The translations under genes and the position numbers were made by a program. Positions 1 through 9,739 of a stretch of 31,952 bases of DNA are shown one piece after another. Where the stretch lies: positions 98,886 to 130,837 of the forward strand of contig MSTD01000014.1 in NCBI GenBank assembly GCA_001942045.1, read 5' to 3'. Under the pieces are notes generated by a model. It did no database searches and was not told the DNA's origin. It saw only the letters and a program-made list of their open reading frames with translations. Position 1 is the stretch's first letter, and every line of letters begins with the position of its first letter. Origin of the DNA: Mycolicibacterium porcinum (GTDB taxonomy: Bacteria > Actinomycetota > Actinomycetes > Mycobacteriales > Mycobacteriaceae).

Positions 1-123
1 ACCCATGCCCGCGTCGGCATCCTGCCCGGCGGCGGAATGACGGCGCGCCATGGCGGCGCCGACCACGTGGGGCAGTCGCGCCGTCATTCCGCCGCCGGGC
101 AGGATGCCGACGCGGGCATGGGT
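1..123. repeat. Perfect 47-bp inverted repeat with 29-bp spacer at the window edge
   Basis: Bases 1-47 are the exact reverse complement of 77-123, separated by 48-76. The right arm is ordinary crotonase coding sequence (residues DTHARVGILPGGGMTAR region), so the left arm is the copy. The repeat runs right to base 1 and could be longer. The boundary falls at a short natural inverted repeat, CGGCGCG/CGCGCCG. It may be an assembly or library fold-back at a contig end, or a real inverted duplication by template switching. Confidence 0.95.
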
Positions 124-504
124 ATCGGCGAACACCGCGCGCTCCGAGGCGATCAGGAAGTCGCAGCCCAGCGCCATCTCCAACCCACCGGTGAAGGTTG
201 CGCCGTTGATCGCCCCGATGATCGGGGTGCGCAGCTCGCCGGTCTTGGTGATGCAGTTGTGCGATCGGAACTGCTCGAAGTACTCCATGCCGAGCGTCTG
301 TGCCTCTTTGAGGTCGACGCCCGCGCAGAACGCGGGGTCCGTCCCGGTGAGCACGACGACGCGCACCGCCTCGTCGGCGTCGGCATCGTCGAGGGCTCCG
401 TACAGTTCCTCGATCAACTGACGTCCCAAGGCGTTCCGTGCCTGCGGACGGTTGAGGGTGACGATGCGCACGGCACCGTGGTCAGCGGTCAGGACGGTTG
501 TCAT
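1..504 (-). CDS. Enoyl-CoA hydratase/isomerase (crotonase family), 3' part missing
   Basis: Crotonase-fold enzyme expected to hydrate or isomerise enoyl-CoA thioesters in the cytoplasm. The ATG at 504-502 opens MTTVLTADHGAVRIVTLNRP, a standard crotonase N-terminus. The oxyanion-hole motif FCAGVDLKE is near residue 60 and GGLEMALGCDF near residue 115 supplies the first catalytic Glu. The second Glu of classical hydratases is absent: the matching stretch reads FADTHARVGILPGGG. Many mycobacterial EchA paralogues share this, so the true reaction is uncertain. The frame stays open to base 1, about 168 codons against about 260 in the family. However, bases 1-47 are an exact reverse complement of 77-123, so the residues after about 152 are probably not native. 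The gene follows the ParB-like gene by 22 bases and may be co-transcribed with it. No strong ribosome binding site is visible. Confidence 0.85.
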   Translation of the reverse strand, partial: MTTVLTADHGAVRIVTLNRPQARNALGRQLIEELYGALDDADADEAVRVVVLTGTDPAFCAGVDLKEAQTLGMEYFEQFRSHNCITKTGELRTPIIGAINGATFTGGLEMALGCDFLIASERAVFADTHARVGILPGGGMTARLPHVVGAAMARRHSAAGQDADAGMG

Positions 505-526
505 GGTTCGAATGTAGCCGTCATCT

Positions 527-907
527 CTAGTTGGGAATGGCGGCGAGAATCACCGGGATGTCGGTGTTTTCGTCCACGTAGTAGCTGGCGCACACCCGGT
601 GGTAACCGTCGGCGATCTGTAGCGGTGCCGCGGGGGAGAGTTGGCCGCGGACCAAGAGGATCGGCGAGAGCGGCTTGCCGTCGATCACCTTCTGCAGGTC
701 GGCTCTGACGTGAGCGTTGTCTTTTGGCAGCAGGGGTAGCCGCGCGGCCCGCAAGATGTCCTTGGCCTTCTTGTGCGCGGCGGTGCCGTGGCGAAGCGCG
801 TCGACGATGCCGGAAACCGTCTTCGGGTCGGCGATCAGCTCCAGGTAGTCGGCCGCCGCCGGGTAATCGTGCTCTTCGGGCTGGTCCAGCCACTGAATCT
901 TCGGCAT
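527..907 (-). CDS. Small ParB/sulfiredoxin-fold (ParB-like nuclease domain) protein
   Basis: A 126-residue protein of unknown role. The C-terminal half carries a conserved stretch, LQIADGYHRVCASYY, which fits the GxHR motif of the ParB N-terminal/sulfiredoxin fold, but there is no ParB helix-turn-helix or dimerisation part. I therefore do not call it a partition protein. The start was set at the ATG at 907-905 because AAAGGGGG lies about eight bases upstream. A longer frame to 949 lacks such a site. It is transcribed ahead of the crotonase gene, 22 bases apart, and is divergent from the monooxygenase gene. The nuclease label is a family name only; no activity can be read from the sequence. 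Confidence 0.7.
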   Translation of the reverse strand: MPKIQWLDQPEEHDYPAAADYLELIADPKTVSGIVDALRHGTAAHKKAKDILRAARLPLLPKDNAHVRADLQKVIDGKPLSPILLVRGQLSPAAPLQIADGYHRVCASYYVDENTDIPVILAAIPN

Positions 908-976
908 CGTCAAGCCCCCTTTGTGCGCGCATCTGATCGGCTCCGACAAACCTAGCGCGTGGCGTGCCAGCTCGCG

Positions 977-1012
977 TATATTAAATTACGGTACCGTTTC
1001 GTTATTGAAAGG
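977..1012 (+). promoter_or_regulatory. Promoter and palindromic operator candidate for the monooxygenase-tetR pair
   Basis: The divergent gap holds an AT-rich patch with a possible -10, TATATT at 977-982, then the perfect 10-bp palindrome ACGGTACCGT at 988-997 and a GAAAGG ribosome binding site at 1007-1012 before the ATG at 1018. A palindrome between -10 and start codon suits repression by the TetR protein encoded downstream. No good -35 is seen. Confidence 0.5.
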
Positions 1013-1017
1013 CTGCG

Positions 1018-2469
1018 ATGGACGACGTGTTGGTGGTCGGCGCGGGGCCGGTCGGTCTGGCCCTCGCGTGTGGCCTGCTGGAGCAGGGAATACCGGTCCG
1101 GGTGGTCGACAAGGCCGCCGGGCCCGCGACGACATCGCGGGCCAACTTCGTCCACGCGCGCGGTTCCGAGGTGCTGGATCGGCTCGGCGCGCTCGGAGAT
1201 CTGCCGGAGCGGTCGGTGCGCGCCATGAAGATCACCACGTACCTCGGTGACAAGCCGGTGATGCGGATCAGATTCGGCGATCCCGGGATCCACACCGCGG
1301 CACCGCCGATGGTGATCTCCCAGGCGGAAGTCGAAGCGGCGCTGCGGAACCGGTTGACCGAACTCGGCGGGGCCATCGAATGGGGGTCACTGCTGACGGC
1401 CCTGCGTCAGGACGATTCCGGTGTCGTGGCGACGGTCGGTGACGCGCAGGTGCGAACCTCGTGGCTCGTCGGGTGTGACGGAGCCGGCAGTGCCGCCAGG
1501 CGGCTCGCCGGGATCGGATTTCCGGGGGTGAAACTCAGCGAGCGCTTCCTGCTCGCCGACGTGCATCTGGACTGGGATCTCGATCGGTCGGGAACCACCG
1601 GCTGGATCCATCCCGACGGCATGGTCGGCGTGATGCCGATGCCGGGTGACGGTTGGCGCGTCATCGCCTACGATCCCGAACACTCCGGCGAAAAGTCCAC
1701 CGGTGAGGAGCTTCTCGCGCGCATCGCGCGGATCCTTACCGAACGAACCGGCCACGATGTCCACGTGGTAGATGCGGGCTGGTTGTCGGAGTTCACGGTG
1801 CACCGGAGGCTGGCCGACAGGTACCGCAGCGGCCGCATACTGCTCGCCGGGGATGCCGGCCACACACATGCGCCGTTCGGCGGTCAAGGCATGCTCACCG
1901 GGCTGGGCGATGCCGAGAACCTGGCCTGGAAACTGGGGCTCGTCTGCGATGGACGCGCCAACGCCCGACTGCTCGATTCCTATGAGGCGGAACGTCGTCC
2001 GCTGGCCACCGAGGTGCTGCGCAACACCAGCCTGGTGACCAAGGTCAACATCGCACAGAATCCATTGGGGCGAGTGCTGCGGGATCGGGTGATCGCGCCG
2101 ATCTTCGGGGTGCCCGCCGTGCAGCGCTGGGTGACGTATCAGACCTCGCAGCTGTGGGTGACCTATCGGCGCGGTCCGTTGGCCGAGAAGAGCTGTCCGG
2201 CAATCAAACCCCGCCCCGGCGATCGGGTTCCCGACCGTCGGTGCGGGTCCCGACGTCTGTACGAGGAGTTGCGTGGGCACTGGGTGCTGCTCGGTCCGCG
2301 GCATCTGGCCGACGTTGCGCGTTCACACCTCGGTGATCTGGTCACCGGGGTGGGGAGTTCCGACACCATGCTCATCCGCCCCGACGGTCATCTGGCGTGG
2401 CGCGGGCAGGACGCCGACGGACTGGACCGCTGGCTCCGCGCGGCCCTGAGCACCGGGGCCGTGCGGTGA
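1018..2469 (+). CDS. FAD-dependent aromatic monooxygenase (PHBH / PheA-TfdB type)
   Basis: A class A flavoprotein monooxygenase of 483 residues, expected to hydroxylate an aromatic substrate using NAD(P)H and O2 in the cytoplasm. The dinucleotide-binding motif VGAGPVGLALACGLL is at residues 7-21, the DG motif WLVGCDGAGS near residue 150, and the GD motif LLAGDAGHTHAPFGGQG near residue 275, in the right order and spacing for the FAD_binding_3 family. The C-terminal 100 residues fit the divergent cap found in polyketide and phenol hydroxylases. The substrate cannot be inferred. The gene overlaps the downstream tetR gene by four bases (GTGA), so the two are translated together. The upstream palindrome suggests that the TetR protein represses both. 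Confidence 0.9.
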   Translation: MDDVLVVGAGPVGLALACGLLEQGIPVRVVDKAAGPATTSRANFVHARGSEVLDRLGALGDLPERSVRAMKITTYLGDKPVMRIRFGDPGIHTAAPPMVISQAEVEAALRNRLTELGGAIEWGSLLTALRQDDSGVVATVGDAQVRTSWLVGCDGAGSAARRLAGIGFPGVKLSERFLLADVHLDWDLDRSGTTGWIHPDGMVGVMPMPGDGWRVIAYDPEHSGEKSTGEELLARIARILTERTGHDVHVVDAGWLSEFTVHRRLADRYRSGRILLAGDAGHTHAPFGGQGMLTGLGDAENLAWKLGLVCDGRANARLLDSYEAERRPLATEVLRNTSLVTKVNIAQNPLGRVLRDRVIAPIFGVPAVQRWVTYQTSQLWVTYRRGPLAEKSCPAIKPRPGDRVPDRRCGSRRLYEELRGHWVLLGPRHLADVARSHLGDLVTGVGSSDTMLIRPDGHLAWRGQDADGLDRWLRAALSTGAVR

Positions 2470-3062
2470 CCCGCCCCGCACCCGGCCGGCCGCGCGATCC
2501 CTCGCTCGACACCACGATCCTGGCCGCGGCGCTGGAACTGTTCTCCGCGCACGGAATCGCCGGCATGAGTGTCGAACAGGTGGCCAAGCGGGCCGGCGTG
2601 GGGAAGCCGACCATCTATCGTCGCTGGTCCACGAAGGAAGACCTGGTGGCCGACGCGATCGAGACATCGGTGGGCGATCTCCGGTGGCCGACCGTCGAGG
2701 ACATCGACGCGACAGCACCCGAGGTCCTGGTCGAGCGCAATATCGATGCCGCGGCCGCGACCGCGGCCGATCCGCGCTTTCGTGCGCTGGTCGCTCAGGT
2801 CTACGGCTCAGCGGTGACGCATCCCCGGTTGATGCAGACTTACTGGACGCACTACATCGCGCCCCGGCGCGAACTGACCAAGCGATTGCTGATCAAGGCT
2901 CGGCATGCCGGCCGGGTTTCTGAGGATGCCGACCTCGACGTGCTTGTCGATATGCTCGCTGGTGCGGTCACCTACCGTGTGCTGCAACCGAATCCGCCGG
3001 ACGTCGCGGCGATGAGGCGATATTTGGTGGCGGTGTACCGGCAGGCCGGGTTGCTGCCGTGA
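2466..3062 (+). CDS. TetR-family transcriptional regulator
   Basis: A 198-residue TetR repressor. The start is the GTG at 2466, overlapping the monooxygenase stop codon as GTGA; the longer open frame to 2397 runs inside the upstream gene. The N-terminal helix-turn-helix is clear: LDTTILAAALELFSAHG, then VEQVAKRAGVGKPTIYRRW at about residues 36-54. The C-terminal domain (about 60-198) is the ligand-binding and dimerisation part and resembles the TetR_C family with the LxxLVAQVYG pattern. By position it probably senses a substrate or product of the monooxygenase and binds ACGGTACCGT at 988-997. It ends 15 bases from the convergent nuoN stop, with no obvious terminator between. Confidence 0.88.
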   Translation: MTRPAPGRPRDPSLDTTILAAALELFSAHGIAGMSVEQVAKRAGVGKPTIYRRWSTKEDLVADAIETSVGDLRWPTVEDIDATAPEVLVERNIDAAAATAADPRFRALVAQVYGSAVTHPRLMQTYWTHYIAPRRELTKRLLIKARHAGRVSEDADLDVLVDMLAGAVTYRVLQPNPPDVAAMRRYLVAVYRQAGLLP

Positions 3063-3077
3063 GGTCAGCGGGCGTAC

Positions 3078-4643
3078 TCAGCGCAGGAAGGTCTCGGCGT
3101 TGTTGGCCAGGTCCAGCAGTGGCTGAGGCAGGGCGCCGAGCGCGAACGTGACCGCTGCGGTGACGGTGATGACAGCCGTGCTGAGGCCGCTGGGGACGAC
3201 CACCTCGGGTGCGTCCTCGGGCGGCTCGGTGAAGAACATCAGCACGATCACCCGGACATAGAAGTAGGCCGCGACGGCACTGGCGACGACGCCGACGATG
3301 ACCAGCGGTATCGCCCCGCCTTCGCCCGCGGCCTTGAACACCGCGAACTTGCTGACGAATCCACTGGTCAGCGGGATTCCGGCAAACGCCAGCAGAAACA
3401 GTGAAAACACCACGCCGACAATCGGATACCGCCGGCCCAGGCCGGCCCACTGAGCCATGCCGGTGGCCTCCTCGCCGGCGCTGTTCCGGACCAGCCCGAC
3501 GACCGCGAACGCGCCGAGCGTGCTGAATCCGTAGGCGAACAGATAGAACAACGTCGAGGACACCCCGGCGGGGTTGGCGGCGATCACACCGGTGAGGATG
3601 AATCCCGAATGCGCCACCGCCGAGTAGGCCAACATGCGTTTGACGTCAGTCTGGGTCACGGCGGTGATGGTGCCGACCACCATGGTCAGGATCGCGATCG
3701 CCCACAGGACCGGGCGCCAGTCATCGCGCAACTGCGGTAGTGCGACGTAGAAGATGCGCAGCGTGGCGCCGAACGCGGCGATCTTGGTCCCGGCTGCCAT
3801 GAACGCGGTGATCGCGGTGGGGGCGCCCTGATACACGTCAGGGATCCACGAATGGAAGGGTACGGCACCGACTTTGAACAACAGCCCGACCAGCAGCAGC
3901 CCGATACCGATCAGCGCCAGCGGGGTGTTGGGCTCCTTCGTGACCACCGCGTTGGCGATCCCATTGAGGTCGAGGGTGCCGGCATAGCCATACAGCATGG
4001 CCGCGCCGTACAGGAAGAACGCCGACGAGAACGCCCCCAGCAGAAAGTATTTCAGCGATGCTTCCTGCGACAGCAGCCGCCGGCGACGGGCCAGTCCGCA
4101 CAGCAGGTACAGCGGAAGGGAGAGCACCTCCAGCGCGATGAACATGGTCAGCAGATCATCGGCGGCTCCGAACAGCAGCATGCCACCGATCGCGAACATG
4201 GTCAGGGGGAAGACCTCGGTCTGCATCACCCCGGTCTTCGTGGCCAGCTGCTCGGCCACACTGCCCGGTACCGCCGACGCCTGGGGTGTGAAGCCGTCCA
4301 GACCCCGTGCGCCGTCGGAAGTCTCAGCGGCGGACTGGCGTTCGGCGATGAGCAGGATGCCGAGAATCCCGATGAGGGCGATCGTCCCCTGCAGGAACAA
4401 CGCCGGGGCATCGAGGACCACCGAGCCCAGCACCGCGGGCCTCCCCGGGGTGCCGTGCAGATCCCGGGCCAGCAGCACCACGGCCACCACGGCGGCCAGC
4501 AACCCACCGAGCGCGAGGGCGACCTGCACCCCATACCGCGCCGGCCGGGGTAGGAAAGCCTCGACAAGCACACCGGCCACGCCCACCCCGAAGACGATCA
4601 GCATGGGGGAGAGCAGGCCGTACTCGATGCTCGGCGTCACCAT
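3078..4643 (-). CDS. nuoN: NADH-quinone oxidoreductase subunit N
   Basis: Membrane subunit of complex I, one of three antiporter-like proton channels. The 521-residue protein is almost entirely hydrophobic, with about 14 predicted membrane segments. It carries the Proton_antipo_M signature with TDVKRMLAYSAVAHSGFILT and the upstream segment LFKVGAVPFHSWIPDVYQGA, whose lysine and histidine are typical channel residues. An insertion near residues 110-130 (polar, Ser/Ala/Gly-rich) is a loop between helices. It is the last gene of the operon. The ATG at 4643 is two bases after the nuoM stop. Size and sequence match mycobacterial NuoN. Confidence 0.96.
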   Translation of the reverse strand: MVTPSIEYGLLSPMLIVFGVGVAGVLVEAFLPRPARYGVQVALALGGLLAAVVAVVLLARDLHGTPGRPAVLGSVVLDAPALFLQGTIALIGILGILLIAERQSAAETSDGARGLDGFTPQASAVPGSVAEQLATKTGVMQTEVFPLTMFAIGGMLLFGAADDLLTMFIALEVLSLPLYLLCGLARRRRLLSQEASLKYFLLGAFSSAFFLYGAAMLYGYAGTLDLNGIANAVVTKEPNTPLALIGIGLLLVGLLFKVGAVPFHSWIPDVYQGAPTAITAFMAAGTKIAAFGATLRIFYVALPQLRDDWRPVLWAIAILTMVVGTITAVTQTDVKRMLAYSAVAHSGFILTGVIAANPAGVSSTLFYLFAYGFSTLGAFAVVGLVRNSAGEEATGMAQWAGLGRRYPIVGVVFSLFLLAFAGIPLTSGFVSKFAVFKAAGEGGAIPLVIVGVVASAVAAYFYVRVIVLMFFTEPPEDAPEVVVPSGLSTAVITVTAAVTFALGALPQPLLDLANNAETFLR

Positions 4644-4645
4644 GA

Positions 4646-6232
4646 TCAGCGGCCCCCCTCGGCGATGGTCGGTGGTGCGCTCGGTACCGGATCGGTCTGT
4701 CCGATGGTGGTCAATGTGTGCTGTACGGCCGGATTGATGACGTCCAGCGCGGGTTTGGGATAGATGCCCAACACCAGCAGCAGCGCGATCAGCGGCGCCA
4801 CCACAATGAGTTCGCGTGGCACCAGATCCCGTACCTTGTTCTCACCGTCGAGCAGCTCGTCGCGGACCGGCCCGGTCATCATCCGCTGGTACATCCACAG
4901 GATGTACACCGCGGACAGCACCAGTGCGGTGGCGGCGAAGACGGCGACCACCGGATAGCGCGTGAATGTGCCGATGAGAACCAGGAATTCACTGATGAAC
5001 GGCGCCAGGCCGGGCAGCGACAATGTCGCCAAGCCCGCCACCAGGAACGTTCCGGCGAGCACCGGGGCAACCTTCTGCACGCCGCCGTAGGCGTCGATCA
5101 ACCGTGAACCGCGCCGCGACACCAGGAATCCGGCGATGAGGAACAGTGCGGCGGTGGAGATCCCGTGATTGATCATGTACAGCGTCGAGCCGGCCTGCCC
5201 CTGACTCGTCATCACGAAGATACCCAGAATGATGAAACCGAAGTGGGATATCGAGGTGTAGGCGATCAGGCGCATCACATCGGTCTGACCGATTGCCAGG
5301 ACGGCGCCGTAGACGATGCCGATCACCGCGAGCGTGATGACCAGCGGACGGAAATACGTTGAGGCGTCGGGAAACAGCGGCAGGCAGTAGCGCAGCATGC
5401 CGAAGGTGCCGACCTTGTCCATGATCGCCATCATCAGCACCGCGCTGGCCGGGGTGGCCTGCACCGCGGCATCGGGCAGCCAGCGGTGGAACGGCCACAA
5501 CGGGGCCTTGACGGCGAACGCGAACATGAAGCCCAGGAAAAGCAAATTCGCCACCGCTGGGTTGATCACGAACTCACCCGACGAGACCGCCGCGACGATC
5601 GCCCGGAAGTCAAAGGTTCCGGAACTGAATGCGTCGCTACCGGCGGTGACCACGTACAGGCCGATCACCGCGGCCAGCATCACCAGACCACCGAACAGGT
5701 TGTACAGCAGGAACTTCACCGCCGCACGCGACCGATGCTCGCCGCCGAACCCACCGATCAAAAAGTACATCGGGATCAGCATGGCCTCGAAGAACACATA
5801 GAACAGCAGGATGTCCAGCGCCACCAGGGACATGAACACCATGCCCTCGACGGCCAGTGTCAACGCCAGGTAAGCCTGCACGCCCCGGCCACCGAGGCCG
5901 GTCTGGTGGGTGGCGTCGTTCCACCCCGCGACGATGAGCAGCGGCAGCAGCACCGCGGTGAGAACCACCAGGGCCAGTGCGATCCCATCCACCCCGAGGA
6001 GGTAGCCGGTCCCGAATGACGGGATCCACCGGTGCGATTCGACGAACTGGTACTGCTCGCCGGCCGGATCGAAGCCGACGGCGAGCACCCCGGCCAGCCC
6101 CAGAGCTGCCAGCGAGACCGCCAGCGCCAGCCATTTCGCGAGCGTCCGCTGCGCGGCCGGAAGCAGCATCACCACCGCGGCCCCCGCCGTCGGGAGCGCC
6201 CACAGCGCCGTCAGCCACGGAAATGTGCTCAC
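4646..6232 (-). CDS. nuoM: NADH-quinone oxidoreductase subunit M
   Basis: Second antiporter-like proton-pumping subunit of complex I. It is a 528-residue polytopic membrane protein. The diagnostic stretch [20 protein letters not shown] lies in the middle, and [20 protein letters not shown] marks the conserved Lys/His helix. The open frame begins at a GTG at 6235, but the next GTG at 6232 forms the GTGA overlap with the nuoL stop, the usual arrangement in this operon, so I chose it. The difference is one residue. The nuoN gene follows after two bases. Confidence 0.96.
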   Translation of the reverse strand: MSTFPWLTALWALPTAGAAVVMLLPAAQRTLAKWLALAVSLAALGLAGVLAVGFDPAGEQYQFVESHRWIPSFGTGYLLGVDGIALALVVLTAVLLPLLIVAGWNDATHQTGLGGRGVQAYLALTLAVEGMVFMSLVALDILLFYVFFEAMLIPMYFLIGGFGGEHRSRAAVKFLLYNLFGGLVMLAAVIGLYVVTAGSDAFSSGTFDFRAIVAAVSSGEFVINPAVANLLFLGFMFAFAVKAPLWPFHRWLPDAAVQATPASAVLMMAIMDKVGTFGMLRYCLPLFPDASTYFRPLVITLAVIGIVYGAVLAIGQTDVMRLIAYTSISHFGFIILGIFVMTSQGQAGSTLYMINHGISTAALFLIAGFLVSRRGSRLIDAYGGVQKVAPVLAGTFLVAGLATLSLPGLAPFISEFLVLIGTFTRYPVVAVFAATALVLSAVYILWMYQRMMTGPVRDELLDGENKVRDLVPRELIVVAPLIALLLVLGIYPKPALDVINPAVQHTLTTIGQTDPVPSAPPTIAEGGR

Positions 6233-8109
6233 CACAGTCGCACCGCCAGGATCGTCGCCACCACCAGAGCCGCCCCGCCGAGCATGGACAGTGCGTAGGA
6301 GCGGGCGAAGCCGGTCTGCAACCCGCGCAACCCATCCGACGTTCGGCGCACCAGCGCGGCCAGACCGCCGGCGGTGCCGTCGACCACCTTGTCGTCGACG
6401 GCGACCAGGGCCGCGGTCAGGGTCTGGCCGCCTCGCATGAACACCGCCTCGTTGAAGGCGTCGCCGTACAGATCCCGCCGTGCCGCCACCGTCAGCGCCG
6501 ACCCGTCGGGTACGTCGGCCGGGACCTGCCGCCGCGCGTACATCCGGTAGGCCACCGCGATACCGACCGCGACGACCGCGAGCACCACCACGGTGACCAC
6601 CCAGGCCGGGATCGCGTGGTGTGCCTCATGCGCACCGACCACCGGCTCGAGCCAGTGCGACAACGTGCCGCCGATGGCCAGCGCACCGCCGGAGACCACC
6701 GAGCCGACCGCGAGCAGGATCATCGGCCAGGTCATCACCGCGGGGGCCTCGTGTGGATGTGCCTTTTCATCCCAACGCTTTTCGCCGAAGAACGTCATCA
6801 ACATCACCCGGGTCATGTAGAACGCGGTGATCCCGGCGCCCAGAATCGCCGCGCCCCCGAGGATCATGCCGCGGACGCCTCCGGCACCCAGCGCCGCCTC
6901 GATGATGCTGTCCTTCGAGAAGAAGCCGGCCAGCGGCGGCACCCCGATGATGGCCAGATAGCCGAGCCCGAAGGTGGCGAAGGTGATCGGCAGGACCTTG
7001 CGCAGCCCGCCGTAGCGACGCATGTTCACCTCGTCGTTCATCGCGTGCATCACCGACCCGGCACCGAGGAACAGGCCGGCCTTGAAGAACCCGTGGGTGA
7101 GCAGGTGCATGATCGCGAACGCGTACCCGGCCGGACCGAGCCCGGCGGCCAGCACCATGTAGCCGATCTGGCTCATCGTCGACGCGGCCAGGGCTTTCTT
7201 GATGTCGTCCTTGGCGCAGCCGATGATCGCCCCGAACAGCAGCGTGACGGCGCCGACGATGACCACACCGGTTTGGGCGCCCGGGGCCAGATCGAAGATC
7301 GGCCCGGACCGCACGATCAGGTAGACGCCGGCGGTGACCATGGTGGCGGCGTGGATGAGGGCTGACACCGGCGTCGGGCCCTCCATCGCGTCACCGAGCC
7401 AGGATTGCAGCGGCACCTGGGCCGATTTACCGCACGCGCCCAACAGCAGCAGCAACCCGATCGCAGTGAGGGCGCCTTCGCTCAATGCCGGTGCGGCGCT
7501 GAACACTCCGGCGAACGAGATCGACCCGATGGTGGCGAACATGATCATCAAGGCGATGGCCAGGCCCATATCGCCGACCCGGTTGACGATGAAGGCCTTC
7601 TTGGCGGCCGCGGCGGCCGAGGGCTTGTGCGACCAGAACCCGATCAGCAGATACGAGGCCAGGCCCACGCCTTCCCACCCGGCGTACAGGCCGAGGTAGT
7701 TGTCGGCGAGCACGAGCAGCAGCATGGCCGCGAGGAACAGGTTGAGATACGCGAAGAACCTTCTGCGATCGGGATCTTCAGCCATGTAGCCGATCGAGTA
7801 GATGTGGATCAAGGATCCCACACCGGTGATCAACAGCACGAAACACATCGACAGCTGATCGAGCTGCAAACCGAAGTCCACCTGCAGGCCGGCCACCGGT
7901 ACCCAGGAGAACAGGGACTCCGAGACCGCGCGATGCTCACCGGCGCGGCCCAGCATCTGGGTGAACAGCACCGCCCCGAGCACGAACGCGGCCAGCGCAG
8001 TCGCACAGCCGAGCAGATGTCCCCACCGGTCGGTGCGTCGACCACCCAGCAGCAGCACCGCGGCCCCGGCGGCGGGGAGGGCGATCACGAGCCATACAGG
8101 AATCGTCAT
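6229..8109 (-). CDS. nuoL: NADH-quinone oxidoreductase subunit L
   Basis: Distal antiporter-like subunit of complex I, 626 residues, close to the family length. The N-terminal Proton_antipo_N part is followed by the M domain with [20 protein letters not shown] (conserved Lys/His region of the pumping channel) and [19 protein letters not shown]. The C-terminal 120 residues contain the region that forms the long lateral helix and its terminal membrane anchor ([12 protein letters not shown]). The ATG at 8109 is seven bases after the nuoK stop; the gene overlaps nuoM by four bases. Confidence 0.97.
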   Translation of the reverse strand: MTIPVWLVIALPAAGAAVLLLGGRRTDRWGHLLGCATALAAFVLGAVLFTQMLGRAGEHRAVSESLFSWVPVAGLQVDFGLQLDQLSMCFVLLITGVGSLIHIYSIGYMAEDPDRRRFFAYLNLFLAAMLLLVLADNYLGLYAGWEGVGLASYLLIGFWSHKPSAAAAAKKAFIVNRVGDMGLAIALMIMFATIGSISFAGVFSAAPALSEGALTAIGLLLLLGACGKSAQVPLQSWLGDAMEGPTPVSALIHAATMVTAGVYLIVRSGPIFDLAPGAQTGVVIVGAVTLLFGAIIGCAKDDIKKALAASTMSQIGYMVLAAGLGPAGYAFAIMHLLTHGFFKAGLFLGAGSVMHAMNDEVNMRRYGGLRKVLPITFATFGLGYLAIIGVPPLAGFFSKDSIIEAALGAGGVRGMILGGAAILGAGITAFYMTRVMLMTFFGEKRWDEKAHPHEAPAVMTWPMILLAVGSVVSGGALAIGGTLSHWLEPVVGAHEAHHAIPAWVVTVVVLAVVAVGIAVAYRMYARRQVPADVPDGSALTVAARRDLYGDAFNEAVFMRGGQTLTAALVAVDDKVVDGTAGGLAALVRRTSDGLRGLQTGFARSYALSMLGGAALVVATILAVRLW

Positions 8110-8116
8110 GGTGCCC

Positions 8117-8416
8117 TTAGTGCTTCAACAAGTTGGCGTCGTCGACCGAGGCCGAGCGGCGGGTACGGAAGATGGTCATGATGATCGCGAGGCCCACCAC
8201 CACCTCGCAGGCGGCCACAACCATCGTGAAGAACGCCACCACCTGGCCGTCGAGATGGCCGTGCATGCGGGAGAACGCGACGAACGCCAGGTTGGCCGCG
8301 TTGAGCATGAGCTCGACGCACATGAACATCACGATGGCGTTGCGCCGCAACAGCACTCCCGATGCGCCAATCGTGAACAGCAGCGCCGACAGGTACAGAT
8401 AGTTGTCGGGATTCAC
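8117..8416 (-). CDS. nuoK: NADH-quinone oxidoreductase subunit K
   Basis: Small membrane subunit of complex I, 99 residues and three membrane helices. The two buried glutamates needed for proton transfer are present: E35 in [13 protein letters not shown] and E71 in [12 protein letters not shown]. The start is the GTG at 8416 ([14 protein letters not shown]), supported by GGGGAGGGG about seven bases upstream and by family length. A frame open further to 8590 overlaps nuoJ and is not coding. Four bases separate it from the nuoJ stop. Confidence 0.95.
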   Translation of the reverse strand: MNPDNYLYLSALLFTIGASGVLLRRNAIVMFMCVELMLNAANLAFVAFSRMHGHLDGQVVAFFTMVVAACEVVVGLAIIMTIFRTRRSASVDDANLLKH

Positions 8417-8420
8417 CGCA

Positions 8421-9209
8421 TCACCCCTCCCCGTTCGCCGAGTTACTGGCCGAGCCGCTGATCGTGCGCTGCGGCAGGATCGCGCTGACCGACAACGTCG
8501 CATCGGATCCGTCGGGCAGTCGTGCCGGAACGTCGACGGCGTTGTGCCGGGCATAGACACCGGGATTCGGGAGCGGGGTCGGATGCCCACCGGCCTGGAA
8601 CCGCTCGACCGCCAGTTCGCGTTGGGTCTTGCGGCGCTCGAAGCGCTCCCGGTGGGCGAGCACCATCGCGCCCAGCGCCGCGGTGATCAGCAGGGTGCTG
8701 GTCAACTCGAACGCCCACAGATAGCGGGTGAAGATCAGGGCGGCGAGTCCTTCCACATTGCCGCCACTGTTGGCCTGCGCCAGCCCGGTGAACCCACTCA
8801 CCGATACGCTGCCGATCCCGGCGATCAGCAGGATGCCGAATCCGGTACCCGCGGCGAGCGCGGCAAGGCGTTGTCCGCGTAGCGTTTCGGTGAACGATTC
8901 GGACAGGTCGACACCGATCAGCATCAGCACGAACAGGAACAGCATCATCACCGCGCCGGTGTAGACCACCACCTGCACCACGCCGAGGAACAACGCGTCC
9001 TGAGCGATGTAGAGCACGGCCAGCGAGATCATGGTGCACGCCAGAAACACCGCGGAGTACACTGCTTTGGGTGCGGCCACCACGCCGATGGCGCCGAGCA
9101 CGGCGACCGTCGCGAGGACCCAGAACAGCACGGCTTCGGTTGTCGAGGTGCGGGGGGCCACGGCGAGCCACGAAATGTCCCCAGCCATCAGCATGACGTC
9201 CGGGCTCAC
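8421..9209 (-). CDS. nuoJ: NADH-quinone oxidoreductase subunit J
   Basis: Membrane subunit of complex I, 262 residues. Five helices occupy the N-terminal two thirds, including the conserved [20 protein letters not shown] stretch (third helix, whose pi-bulge rotation links quinone chemistry to pumping in structural work on the family). The C-terminal 80 residues are a polar tail ([20 protein letters not shown] region) longer than in enterobacteria but usual in mycobacteria. The start is the GTG at 9209, overlapping the nuoI stop as GTGA. Confidence 0.95.
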   Translation of the reverse strand: MSPDVMLMAGDISWLAVAPRTSTTEAVLFWVLATVAVLGAIGVVAAPKAVYSAVFLACTMISLAVLYIAQDALFLGVVQVVVYTGAVMMLFLFVLMLIGVDLSESFTETLRGQRLAALAAGTGFGILLIAGIGSVSVSGFTGLAQANSGGNVEGLAALIFTRYLWAFELTSTLLITAALGAMVLAHRERFERRKTQRELAVERFQAGGHPTPLPNPGVYARHNAVDVPARLPDGSDATLSVSAILPQRTISGSASNSANGEG

Positions 9210-9739
9210 TGGGCGTCCTGAGAGAGCGGCTTGATCCGGCCGAGGTAGTAGTCGTCGTCGGTGCTGCCCGGCGCCATGTCATGTGGCGGCACCTGCATAC
9301 CGGGTTGCAGCGGGGCCAGCAGCTTGTCCTTGCCCCAGATGAGGTCGGCCCGGTTGTCGTCGGCCATCTCGTACTGGTTGGTCATGGTCAGGGCGCGCGT
9401 CGGGCAGGCCTCGATGCACAGTCCGCACCCGATGCAGCGCAGGTAGTTGATCTGATACACCCGGCCGTACCGCTCGCCCGGTGAGAAGCGTTCGTCCTCG
9501 GTGTTGTCGGCGCCTTCGACGAAGATCGCGTCGGCCGGGCAAGCCCAGGCACACAGCTCGCAGCCGATGCACTTCTCCAGGCCGTCGGGATAGCGGTTGA
9601 GTTGATGGCGGCCGTGATAGCGCGGTGCGACGGGGCCGGGTTTCTCCGGATAGCCTTCGGTGACGGGCTTTTTGAACATCGAGCCGAAGGTGACCGCGAA
9701 TCCGGCCAGCGCGTCGAGGAACTTGGGCATCTTAGGCAT
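9206..9739 (-). CDS. nuoI: NADH-quinone oxidoreductase subunit I (two [4Fe-4S] clusters)
   Basis: Peripheral-arm subunit that carries clusters N6a and N6b and passes electrons toward NuoB. Two ferredoxin motifs are intact in the 177-residue protein: [12 protein letters not shown] (C57, C60, C63, C67) and [12 protein letters not shown] (C102, C105, C108, C112). I chose the ATG at 9739 because AAAGGAGG at 9753-9746 sits six bases upstream; an upstream in-frame TTG at 9745 touches that site and is unlikely. It overlaps the nuoH end by eight bases and nuoJ by four. Confidence 0.97.
   Translation of the reverse strand: MPKMPKFLDALAGFAVTFGSMFKKPVTEGYPEKPGPVAPRYHGRHQLNRYPDGLEKCIGCELCAWACPADAIFVEGADNTEDERFSPGERYGRVYQINYLRCIGCGLCIEACPTRALTMTNQYEMADDNRADLIWGKDKLLAPLQPGMQVPPHDMAPGSTDDDYYLGRIKPLSQDAQ

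Noticed and set aside
527..907. Chromosome-partition ParB
   Set aside because: Too short, no helix-turn-helix or dimer domain, and no parA or parS nearby.
5977..7365. 462-codon open frame on the plus strand
   Set aside because: It lies opposite nuoL and nuoM, is rich in Arg, His, Gln and Gly with no family resemblance, and is the usual antisense shadow of GC-rich genes.
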